DNA from: Candidatus Bathyarchaeota archaeon
Lineage (GTDB): Archaea > Thermoproteota > Bathyarchaeia > TCS64
Assembly (NCBI GenBank): GCA_013329615.1
Contig: DUKA01000117.1
Location: 1-13,868, forward strand
Length of the DNA: 13,868 nucleotides
Reading direction: 5' to 3'
Shown here: positions 1 to 6,043 of the stretch, in pieces
Layout of the letters: every line of letters begins with the position of its first letter
How positions within the stretch are numbered: position 1 is the first letter of the stretch
The notes under the pieces: model-generated
Databases searched by the model: none
What the model was told of the DNA's origin: nothing
What the model saw: only the letters and a program-made list of their open reading frames with translations
Translations under genes and position numbers: made by a program

Positions 1-990
1 ATGCTACGCCTCGGTATAATCGGCTGCGGCAGAGTCACCACGATGTTCCACCTCAAGGCTATAGATGACTCAGGCGTCGTGGAGCTCGTCAGCGTCTCTG
101 ATAAGGTTGATAAGAATCTCTCCGAGGCGAAGGGCGCGACCGGTGTCAGCCACGCCTGTGGGGACTACCACGAGCTTCTCGCCAAGGCGGAGGTCGAGGC
201 CGTCGCTATAAACACGCCGCCGCGGTTCCACGAGGAGATGACCATCGAGGCACTCGCCGCTGGGAAGCATGTGCTCTGTGAAAAGCCCCTCGCCCAGACA
301 GTGGAGGGGTGCGAGAGGATAAAGAAGGCGAAGGGCAGTCTCGTCGTCCTCCCCGCACACAACTACGTCTACACCCCCGCCCTCTACAGGGTGGAGGAGA
401 AGGTGAAGCAAGGCACCATCGGCGCCGTGAAGGGCGTCAAGCTCAACTTCGAGAACAACCTCGGCATGTACGGCTCGAAGACTGATTTCCGCACCAAGGA
501 CCCCCGCGGTATCGTCGAGGACGTGATGCCTCACATACTAAGCGTCGCGGGCATAGTCGCGGGGAAGGCAAGCAGCGTGAAAGAAGTCTCGGGCGTCTGC
601 AAGAAGTACGACGTTTGTGACAACCTGCACGCCGTCCTTGAGACGGAGCAGGGTGTCATGCTCGACTGCACTGCGAGTTGGACGCGCACCCTTCCCACGT
701 TTGCCGTCGCCATCGAGGGGGAGAATGGTAAGATAACGAGCGACTTCGCCATAAACCCCCACAGTTACACCGTAGAGGTAGACGGCAAGAAGACGAAGAC
801 GAGCGAGCGAGGCTTCGACTGGTATCTCGACCTCATCCAGTTCAAACACCCTAGCTTCCCGGAGCAATACAGGCATCTGGATAAGCTCGTCCACGGCGGC
901 GGCGAGCCGAGGATTACAATAGACGACGAGATCGCCATGCTCCGCGTCATGAAGGAGATGGGGGACAGGATCGCCCCCAGGGTGAAGTAG
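1..990 (+). CDS. Gfo/Idh/MocA family NAD(P)-dependent oxidoreductase
   Basis: A 329-residue protein of the usual length for this family. The N-terminal Rossmann fold is shown by the GIIGCG dinucleotide-binding motif (residues 5-10). The family signature CEKPLA follows at residues 93-98, with Lys95 the expected catalytic/cofactor-contacting lysine. The C-terminal alpha/beta domain carries VEDVMPHIL (172-180), whose His178 matches the conserved active-site histidine. Members oxidise or reduce sugars, inositols and related polyols using NAD(P); the substrate cannot be told from sequence. The window opens exactly at the ATG, so its promoter is not visible. Its TAG stop is one base before the GTG of the DUF362 gene, so the two are almost certainly co-transcribed. 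No signal peptide is seen; cytoplasmic. The family call is firm, the substrate unknown. Confidence 0.93.
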   Translation: MLRLGIIGCGRVTTMFHLKAIDDSGVVELVSVSDKVDKNLSEAKGATGVSHACGDYHELLAKAEVEAVAINTPPRFHEEMTIEALAAGKHVLCEKPLAQTVEGCERIKKAKGSLVVLPAHNYVYTPALYRVEEKVKQGTIGAVKGVKLNFENNLGMYGSKTDFRTKDPRGIVEDVMPHILSVAGIVAGKASSVKEVSGVCKKYDVCDNLHAVLETEQGVMLDCTASWTRTLPTFAVAIEGENGKITSDFAINPHSYTVEVDGKKTKTSERGFDWYLDLIQFKHPSFPEQYRHLDKLVHGGGEPRITIDDEIAMLRVMKEMGDRIAPRVK

Positions 991-991
991 C

Positions 992-1858
992 GTGGCCAAG
1001 GTCGCCCTCGTCAAGGTAGACTACGTCGAGGCGTCGACTAGGAGGGCGGTGGAGCTGGCAGGTGGCCTAAAGATCAGTAAGGGCATGAGGGTCGTCATCA
1101 AGCCGAACGTCTGCAACGCCAAGAACCCCAGCGGCATGGTGCTCACCGACTTCGCCATAATCGAGACCGTCGTAAAGATGGTCAGGGAGAAGGGCTGCGA
1201 ACCACTCATCGTTGAGTCCGACAACATCGCGGACACCGGCGACAAGCGTGTGCGCGACTCGGGGCTCATGGCGAAGCTCGATGAGTGGGGAGTCAAGTTC
1301 CTCAACCTCAGCGCCGACGAGTGCGTCCCACACGGCGTCGCCGACACCGAGATCATGATCCCAAAGACCATGCTGGAGGCCGACTACGTCCTCAACCTCG
1401 CCAAGATGAAGACCTGCGCTCACACCACGGTCACACTCGGCATAAAGAACCTCTACGGTTGCTTCAAGGAGGCGAAGAAGAGCCGACTGCATAAGAGGCT
1501 CGACGTGGTCCTCCCCGATCTGGCGAAGACGATCAGGACGGACATGACGATCGTGGACGGTATGACCTGCATGGAGGGCAACGGCCCTGTCGTGGGGAAC
1601 CCGCGGGAGATGGGCGTCCTCGTGGCGGGCACAGACGTCGTCGCAGTGGACAGCCTCTGCTGCAGGCTCATGGGCTTCAAGCCGGATGAGATTGGGCACG
1701 TCGCGGGTGCGGCGCGCCTCGGCGTCGGCCGGATCGACGGCTACGAGGTGGTCGGCGACCCGTGGGAGGGGCTTGTCTGCCAGTTCGAGCGCCCCTACTC
1801 GCTCAAGGCGACCTTCAAGTCGCTCGGCGCCGTGAGGGACGTTTACCTGACCCGGTAA
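992..1858 (+). CDS. DUF362 domain-containing protein
   Basis: A 288-residue protein with GTG start one base after the preceding stop. Family-typical segments are VVIKPNVC near residues 34-41, an acidic VESDN segment (74-78), and the block from LAKMKTCAHTTVTLGIKN to LYGC (136-157), resembling the conserved K-x-K-T-H ... LKNLFG region of DUF362 proteins. Many DUF362 proteins carry a C-terminal ferredoxin domain with CxxCxxC clusters; this one has none and ends soon after the DUF362 fold. The biochemical role of the family is unknown. Tight linkage to the oxidoreductase suggests a shared pathway, but that is inference. Scattered cysteines (41, 69, 111, 142, 157) do not form a recognisable cluster. 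Confidence 0.88.
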   Translation: MAKVALVKVDYVEASTRRAVELAGGLKISKGMRVVIKPNVCNAKNPSGMVLTDFAIIETVVKMVREKGCEPLIVESDNIADTGDKRVRDSGLMAKLDEWGVKFLNLSADECVPHGVADTEIMIPKTMLEADYVLNLAKMKTCAHTTVTLGIKNLYGCFKEAKKSRLHKRLDVVLPDLAKTIRTDMTIVDGMTCMEGNGPVVGNPREMGVLVAGTDVVAVDSLCCRLMGFKPDEIGHVAGAARLGVGRIDGYEVVGDPWEGLVCQFERPYSLKATFKSLGAVRDVYLTR

Positions 1859-1898
1859 TCGTCTCCCGTCGAAGACACATTCGATCCCTGTCGATTCG

Positions 1899-1907
1899 CT
1901 TATATAG
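1899..1907 (+). promoter_or_regulatory. TATA-box promoter of the mevalonate-entry cluster
   Basis: The sequence CTTATATAG lies in the 93-base gap between the DUF362 stop and the HMG-CoA synthase start. An archaeal start site 25 or so bases downstream would fall near 1929, leaving a short leader that contains GGAGAGGT (1936-1943). This marks a new transcription unit. Confidence 0.65.
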
Positions 1908-1935
1908 AAAACAGCCAACCTATCTCCAAGTTTCC

Positions 1936-1943
1936 GGAGAGGT
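1936..1943 (+). promoter_or_regulatory. Shine-Dalgarno site deciding the HMG-CoA synthase start
   Basis: GGAGAGGT sits 8 bases before the TTG at 1952. It overlaps the other in-frame TTG at 1943, so 1952 is the better start. That choice also matches the N-terminus of archaeal homologues, in which the VGIxGYGAY segment follows within a few residues. Confidence 0.6.
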
Positions 1944-1951
1944 TGGACCAG

Positions 1952-2986
1952 TTGAAGACTCTCATAAGGGTCGGCATAGCGGGCTACGGCGCCTACGTGC
2001 CGATGTACAGGCTCAAGGCGGCCGAGGTGAACCGCATGTGGGGCACATCGGGGGAACCCGTCGAGGAGAAGGCCGTGGTGGCACTCGACGAAGATACAAT
2101 CACAATCGCGGTCGAGTGCGCGAGGCAGGCGGTCAAGCGCTCGGGGGTCAACCCGGCGCTCATCGGAGCCGTCTATGTCGGCACCGAGTCGAAACCGTAC
2201 GCCGTCAAGCCCTCGGGCACGATAGTCGCCGAGGTCATCGGCGCCACACCCAGTGTATCCACCGCTGACTACGAGTTCGCATGCAAGGCGGGCACCGAAG
2301 CCATGCAAACCTGCATCGGCCTCGTCGGCAGCGGTATGCAGAAATACGCCATGGGCATAGGCGCCGACACGGCGCAGGGGAAACCCATGGACGCGCTCGA
2401 GTACACCGCCGCATGCGGAGGCGCCGCATACCTCTTCGGCCCAGCCGAGGAGAGCGTCGCCGAGCTAGAAGCCTCGTACAGCTTCGTCACGGACACTCCC
2501 GACTTCTGGCGCAGGCCGAAGGAGATGTACCCCCGCCACGGCAACAGGTTCACCGGTGAGCCCGCATACTTCAAGCACATCACAGGCGCGGGCAAGGCGC
2601 TGCTCGCCGAGACGGGTTATAAGCCCGCCGACTTCAAGTGGGCGGTCTTCCACCAGCCCAACGCAAAGTTCCCGATCAACGTCGCCAAGATGCTCGGATT
2701 CAGCATGGACCAGATCAACCCCGGCCTTGTATCCCCCGTCGTGGGCAACACCTACGCGGGTTCGAGTCCGCTGGGACTCGCAGCCACGCTGGACATCGCC
2801 GAGCCCGGTGATAAGATATTCATGGTCAGCTACGGCAGCGGCTCCGGTAGCGACGCCTTCGTCTGGAAGGTGCGTGAGCCGATAAAGCAGCGCCGCGGCG
2901 GTCCCAAGGTCAAGAGCTACATAGAGAGGCGGAAGTACGTGGATTACGCGACGTACCTGCGCCACAGGGGGCAGATAATAGCATGA
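1952..2986 (+). CDS. Hydroxymethylglutaryl-CoA synthase (archaeal type)
   Basis: Condenses acetyl-CoA with acetoacetyl-CoA to HMG-CoA, the committed carbon-building step of archaeal mevalonate/isoprenoid lipid synthesis. About 344 residues from the TTG at 1952 (347 from TTG 1943), the normal archaeal length. The catalytic nucleophile is Cys111 in EFACKAGTEAMQ (codon 2282-2284), and the general-base region AVFHQPNAKFP holds His234. Other family blocks are VGIAGYGAYVP at the N-terminus, DEDTITIAVE, PYAVKPSGTIVAE, TDTPDFWRR, GNTYAGSSPLGL and SYGSGSGSDAF. The C-terminus ends in the archaeal RRKYVDYATYL pattern. The stop overlaps the next ATG (ATGA, 2983-2986), implying translational coupling to the thiolase-like gene. 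In methanogens the three products form one channelling complex. All catalytic residues appear intact, unlike the neighbouring thiolase. Confidence 0.95.
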   Translation: MKTLIRVGIAGYGAYVPMYRLKAAEVNRMWGTSGEPVEEKAVVALDEDTITIAVECARQAVKRSGVNPALIGAVYVGTESKPYAVKPSGTIVAEVIGATPSVSTADYEFACKAGTEAMQTCIGLVGSGMQKYAMGIGADTAQGKPMDALEYTAACGGAAYLFGPAEESVAELEASYSFVTDTPDFWRRPKEMYPRHGNRFTGEPAYFKHITGAGKALLAETGYKPADFKWAVFHQPNAKFPINVAKMLGFSMDQINPGLVSPVVGNTYAGSSPLGLAATLDIAEPGDKIFMVSYGSGSGSDAFVWKVREPIKQRRGGPKVKSYIERRKYVDYATYLRHRGQIIA

Positions 2987-4125
2987 GGAAGGTAGCAGTA
3001 GCCGGAATAGGATTCACCAAGGTCGGCGAGCCCTGGGAGAGGAACGTCAAGGAACTCTTCGCCGAGGCGGCGCTGGGCGCGTTGAAGGACGCGGCGCACA
3101 CCGAAGTCGAGCACCTCTACGTCGCCAACATGATGGGGGCACACCTGCAAGGACAGATAGGCATGGGAGCCATGATGGCGGAGGCCATCGGCAGACCCGG
3201 GCTACCCGCAGTCAGGATCGAGGCAGGACAGGCCAGCGGCGGAGTCGCCTTCCACGAGGGCGTCAAGGCCGTCGCCTCGGGCATGAGCGACTGGGTCCTC
3301 GTCGGGGGCGTCGAGAAGATGAGCGACCTCCTCCCCGAGGCGGTCGCCACGGCGCTCGTCGGCGCAGAGGACCAGGAGTACACCGCATACACGGGCGTCA
3401 CGAAGACGGGACTATCGGCCATACTCCATAGGCTCTACAGCCACGAGTACGGCGCATCCCCCGAGGAGATAGGCTGGTTCGCGGCCCGCAGTCACGACAA
3501 CGCTGTCGGCGTCACACACGCCCAGTACCCATTCAAGCTAAGCATCGAGCGCGTCATGACGAGCCCTATGGAGGCCGACCCCATCAGGATGATGGAGTGC
3601 GCTGCGGTCGCAGACGGTGCAGCAGCCGTCCTACTCGGCCCCGCGGACAAGGTCGCCAACGGCATAGAGGTCGCGGCCTCCACGGTCGCCACAGACCACC
3701 TCTCCCTCGCGGCGCGCAAGAACCCGCTCACACTCATAGCGGTCAAGAAAGCCGCCGACAAGGCGTACGAGATCGCCAAGACAAAACCGAAGGACATCGA
3801 CGTCCTCGAAGTCACGGACGACACAACCATCGACGGCGTCCTCAGCCTAGAAGATCTCGGCTTCGCCGAGAAGGGAAAGGGCGCCAAGATGGTCGCGCAG
3901 GGACACACGACCCGCACTGGCGAGATACCAACGAACAACTTCGGCGGACTCAAGGCGCGCGGTAACCCCATCGGCGCGACCGGCCTCTACCAGATCGCCG
4001 AGACCGTGATGCAGCTGAGGGGCGAGGCGGGGGCGAATCAGGTCCCCGACGCCAAGATAGGCATGGCGCAGAGCATGGCGGGCGTGGGCTCCACCTGCTC
4101 AGTCGCCATACTCAGGAGGGTCTAA
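2983..4125 (+). CDS. Thiolase-fold protein (acetyl-CoA acetyltransferase family), apparently without catalytic residues
   Basis: A 380-residue member of the archaeal acetoacetyl-CoA thiolase family (SCP2-thiolase-like), which would normally make acetoacetyl-CoA for the preceding synthase. The overall fold is well kept: N-terminal VAVAGIGFTKVGE, VLVGGVEKMSD (105-115), SHEYGASPEEI, the MECAAVADGAAAVLL block (204-218), LEDLGFAEKG (289-298) and GATGLYQ. The active site is not. Where homologues read EAACASG with the nucleophilic Cys, this protein reads EAGQASG (Gln83, codon CAG 3229-3231). Where they read HDCF it reads TDDT (278-281). The GHPxGATG histidine is Asn328 (GNPIGATG, codon AAC 3964-3966). 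The reading frame is full-length with no stops, so it is not a decaying gene. It overlaps the synthase stop by 4 bases and is followed one base later by the DUF35 gene. I infer a structural or CoA-binding role in the complex, or a different reaction. Confidence 0.9.
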   Translation: MRKVAVAGIGFTKVGEPWERNVKELFAEAALGALKDAAHTEVEHLYVANMMGAHLQGQIGMGAMMAEAIGRPGLPAVRIEAGQASGGVAFHEGVKAVASGMSDWVLVGGVEKMSDLLPEAVATALVGAEDQEYTAYTGVTKTGLSAILHRLYSHEYGASPEEIGWFAARSHDNAVGVTHAQYPFKLSIERVMTSPMEADPIRMMECAAVADGAAAVLLGPADKVANGIEVAASTVATDHLSLAARKNPLTLIAVKKAADKAYEIAKTKPKDIDVLEVTDDTTIDGVLSLEDLGFAEKGKGAKMVAQGHTTRTGEIPTNNFGGLKARGNPIGATGLYQIAETVMQLRGEAGANQVPDAKIGMAQSMAGVGSTCSVAILRRV

Positions 4126-4126
4126 G

Positions 4127-4519
4127 ATGAGCGTACCAAGATACTGGCGCGAGGAGAAGCCCCGCTACAGGCTCATGGGCGAGGAGTGCGCCAAGTGCGG
4201 CGCCAAGTACTACCCCAAGACGCCTGTATGCGCCTGCGGCTCAACGGAGTTCAAGCCATACAAGCTCGCAGAGATGGGCAAGTTGAAGAGCTGGACCGTC
4301 ATAAGGAACGCCCCAGTCGGCTACGAGAGGTTCACACCCTATGTCGTCGCCCTCATTGAGCTCGACGACGGCGTCCAGATACTGAGCCAGGTGGTCGACG
4401 TCGAGCCCGAGGCGGTCAAGGTGGGCATGAAGGTCGAGTACGCCTTCCGCAAGGTTACCGAGGACGGGCAGGCGGGACTGCTACAGTACGGGTACAAGTT
4501 CCGCCCTGTCGTCGACTAA
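4127..4519 (+). CDS. DUF35 zinc-ribbon/OB-fold protein, partner of HMG-CoA synthase and thiolase
   Basis: A 130-residue protein with a rubredoxin-like zinc ribbon at the N-terminus and an OB-fold behind it (about residues 45-125). Ribbon cysteines are Cys21, Cys24, Cys35 and Cys37, a C-x2-C ... C-x-C arrangement; the second knuckle is one residue shorter than the common CxxC. The N-terminal RYWREEKPRYRLMGEEC segment is typical of DUF35 proteins. In the methanogen acetoacetyl-CoA thiolase/HMG-CoA synthase complex the DUF35 protein bridges the two enzymes and helps form a shared CoA-binding site. Position as the last gene of this unit, one base after the thiolase-like stop, supports the same role. 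It ends before a T-rich inverted repeat. Confidence 0.92.
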   Translation: MSVPRYWREEKPRYRLMGEECAKCGAKYYPKTPVCACGSTEFKPYKLAEMGKLKSWTVIRNAPVGYERFTPYVVALIELDDGVQILSQVVDVEPEAVKVGMKVEYAFRKVTEDGQAGLLQYGYKFRPVVD

Positions 4520-4524
4520 CCCCA

Positions 4525-4540
4525 CCTTAATTTTTTAAGG
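4525..4540 (+). terminator. T-rich inverted repeat after the DUF35 gene
   Basis: CCTTAATTTTTTAAGG is a perfect 6-bp inverted repeat around a TTTT loop and contains a T6 run, starting 6 bases after the DUF35 stop. T-runs terminate transcription in archaea, so this is a likely end for the mevalonate-entry unit. It could instead contribute to the next promoter. Confidence 0.5.
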
Positions 4541-4546
4541 AATAAC

Positions 4547-4555
4547 CATTAATAG
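4547..4555 (+). promoter_or_regulatory. Weak TATA element before the amidotransferase-like gene
   Basis: CATTAATAG lies with its centre about 27 bases before the ATG at 4578. This is the spacing expected if transcription starts at or next to the start codon, giving a leaderless mRNA. No Shine-Dalgarno site is visible before this ATG, which agrees. Confidence 0.45.
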
Positions 4556-4577
4556 GCTGCCAGCCCCTCGCCTTTTC

Positions 4578-5282
4578 ATGCCAAGAAAGCTTCTCGTCGG
4601 CGTCATCGGCGATTTTCAGCCCACATACGATACGCACACGATGACTAACCTCGCCTTCCGCCAGTCGGCCGACCGCCTGGGGGTCGTGGTTGAGGTCGAG
4701 TGGCTGCCAACACCATCCCTGGACATGGACATTGACGCGAAGATGGGGCGCTTCGACGCCTTCCTCTGCGCCCCGGGGAGCCCATACAAGAGCCCCGAGG
4801 GCGCATTGAACGGCATCAGGTACGCCCGCGAGAACGACCGCCCCTTCCTAGGCACCTGCGGAGGCTGCCAGAACGCCATCATTGAGTACGCGAGGAACGC
4901 CATGGGGATGAAGGACGCGGAGCACGCCGAGGAGCACCCCGAGGGGCAGAATCGCTTCGTCACCCCCCTCACATGCTCGATGGTCGGCAAGATAGAGAAG
5001 GTCAAGATCATCCACGGGACACGCGCCTCAAAGGTCTACGGCGCCAAGAGCACGATGGAGAAGTTCTACTGCAACTACGGCCTCAACCCCTCAAGGAGAA
5101 AAGATATAGAGGCAGCGGGGTTACGCGTCTCGGGGCTCGACGCCGGTGGCGAGGTAAGAATACTCGAACTTCCTAAGGCGCGCTTCTACTTCGCCACACT
5201 CTTCGTCCCGCAAGCAACGTCCTCCGCCGAACACCCGCACCCCATGATAACCGGCCTCCTCAAAGCCGCCCAATCGACCTAG
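4578..5282 (+). CDS. Glutamine-amidotransferase-like protein related to the CTP synthase C-terminal region
   Basis: A stand-alone 234-residue class I amidotransferase-like domain resembling the proteins named CTP synthase C-terminal region-related (seleno)protein. Visible blocks: VGVIGDFQP at the N-terminus, FDAFLCAPGSPYKSPEGAL (59-77), the nucleophile elbow FLGTCGGCQNA with Cys94 (90-100), FYCNYGLNP (163-171), and the C-terminal ATLFVPQATSSAEHPHPM (206-223), which aligns with the CTP synthase segment holding the catalytic His-Glu (FHPE). Here that segment reads FVPQ, so both partner residues are replaced and the classical triad is incomplete. Some family members carry selenocysteine at the nucleophile as I recall; this one encodes an ordinary Cys. 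Glutamine hydrolysis is therefore doubtful and the function is unknown. It converges with the PIN-domain gene, 13 bases apart. Confidence 0.8.
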   Translation: MPRKLLVGVIGDFQPTYDTHTMTNLAFRQSADRLGVVVEVEWLPTPSLDMDIDAKMGRFDAFLCAPGSPYKSPEGALNGIRYARENDRPFLGTCGGCQNAIIEYARNAMGMKDAEHAEEHPEGQNRFVTPLTCSMVGKIEKVKIIHGTRASKVYGAKSTMEKFYCNYGLNPSRRKDIEAAGLRVSGLDAGGEVRILELPKARFYFATLFVPQATSSAEHPHPMITGLLKAAQST

Positions 5283-5295
5283 CCCAAGGCCGGAC

Positions 5296-5730
5296 CTATT
5301 TCAAATCCGAGAAGAACACGATCTCTACGTCAAAGGGTTCACGATTCATCTCGGTGATTAACTCCCTCTCTAGGTTCCCGAACAATGCGGGGAGACCCCA
5401 ACTCTTACTAAGGGCCAACGTGAAGCAGTCGGGAAGGGCGAGGCTGCGGTGACACTTATACATCGAAGCCTCGTCCATCAGGTTGACGGTCTGCTCCACC
5501 TCGATGAATCCGGAGTTGAGTAGCTGGGCGACTCTCTGACGAGCCTCATCCGGTCCGACGCCCCTACAGAGAATGTACTTCAACTCGGTGATTGCTAACT
5601 CGTGGGTCACAACGGTGATACTGCCATTAACAACGGCATCGAAGAGGCGGTCTCCATCACGGGACCTTTGAACCATCTCGAAGATGGGGCCGGTATCAAC
5701 CGCGAACATGCCTCTCAAGGATTGCGTCAT
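5296..5730 (-). CDS. vapC: PIN-domain ribonuclease toxin, VapC type
   Basis: About 144 residues from the ATG at 5730. PIN-fold acidic residues are Asp12 in FAVDTGPIF, Glu49 in HELAITELKY and Asp101 in LALPDCFTLAL. The fourth position is Asn119 in LFGNLEREL rather than Asp, a common degeneracy. VapC toxins cleave RNA, often tRNA or rRNA, and are held inactive by the cognate VapB. The gene overlaps the end of the upstream antitoxin reading frame, the usual arrangement. The ATG at 5730 has GAGGAG about 10 bases upstream. An ATG at 5709 would place the first Asp at residue 4, closer to typical VapC proteins but with purines almost abutting the start. This stretch is visibly less GC-rich than its neighbours, consistent with mobility. 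Confidence 0.78.
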   Translation of the reverse strand: MTQSLRGMFAVDTGPIFEMVQRSRDGDRLFDAVVNGSITVVTHELAITELKYILCRGVGPDEARQRVAQLLNSGFIEVEQTVNLMDEASMYKCHRSLALPDCFTLALSKSWGLPALFGNLERELITEMNREPFDVEIVFFSDLK

Positions 5731-5944
5731 CCTTCCTTCGCTCCTCGTAGAGTTCCTGAAGCAGTTTATCGCCGTTTGGAATCGGCTTGCATGCTGCCTC
5801 AAGAAGGTCGGGTCGTTTCTCCCGTCCTAACAGGTGTTTTATAGCCTCGTCGTAATCGACCTTCTTCCCCGTGGCGAGTTGAAGCCGTGAGGCGTACCTA
5901 AGCAGGTTTCGCCTAGTCTCATCGCTAACGGATATAGTCGTCAT
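5696..5944 (-). CDS. vapB: VapB-type antitoxin
   Basis: An 82-residue protein if started at ATG 5944 (87 from ATG 5959). The N-terminus MTTISVSDETRRNLLRYA is a ribbon-helix-helix/VapB-like DNA-binding start. The middle KKVDYDEAIKHLL is the usual second helix segment of archaeal VapB proteins. The C-terminal half (ACKPIPNGDKLLQELYEERR) is the charged, extended part that normally wraps around the toxin. Starts further upstream (to 6025) would lie before the expected transcription start and are unlikely. It precedes and overlaps vapC. Such antitoxins usually repress their own promoter, and a 7-bp inverted repeat lies at the expected start site. Confidence 0.72.
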   Translation of the reverse strand: MTTISVSDETRRNLLRYASRLQLATGKKVDYDEAIKHLLGREKRPDLLEAACKPIPNGDKLLQELYEERRKDDAILERHVRG

Positions 5945-5978
5945 AGAGTTTACATACATTACAATCTCAGTAGAATGG

Positions 5979-5995
5979 AAAAGCGTTCCGCTTTT
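5979..5995. promoter_or_regulatory. Inverted repeat, candidate VapB operator
   Basis: AAAAGCG-TTC-CGCTTTT is a perfect 7-bp inverted repeat with a 3-base centre. It lies between the shared TATA element and the antitoxin start, where minus-strand transcription should begin (about 5980). Bound protein would block vapBC. Autoregulation is inferred from family behaviour. Confidence 0.45.
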
Positions 5996-6001
5996 TAGCA
6001 T

Positions 6002-6010
6002 CTTTATATT
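6002..6010. promoter_or_regulatory. Shared divergent TATA element for glyS and vapBC
   Basis: CTTTATATT is AT-rich and nearly symmetrical and can serve as a TATA box on both strands. On plus it is about 38 bases from the glyS ATG, with an expected start near 6032. On minus it is about 47 bases from the antitoxin ATG at 5959. No other AT-rich element exists in this gap. Confidence 0.55.
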
Positions 6011-6043
6011 TCCCACCCCCAACAACTGGTTGGGCTGTCAGAG

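Noticed and set aside
1067..2308. 413-codon open frame on the minus strand
   Set aside because: Antisense to the DUF362 and HMG-CoA synthase genes and the gap between them; its composition is that of a GC-rich shadow frame and it shows no domain.
2983..4125. Thiolase-like gene as a decaying pseudogene
   Set aside because: The frame is intact over 380 codons, structural blocks are preserved, and it is coupled by overlap to its partners. Only catalytic positions differ, which suggests selection rather than decay.
4578..5282. Selenocysteine in the amidotransferase-like protein
   Set aside because: The family has selenoprotein members as I recall, but here the nucleophile codon is TGC and there is no in-frame TGA, so no recoding is needed.
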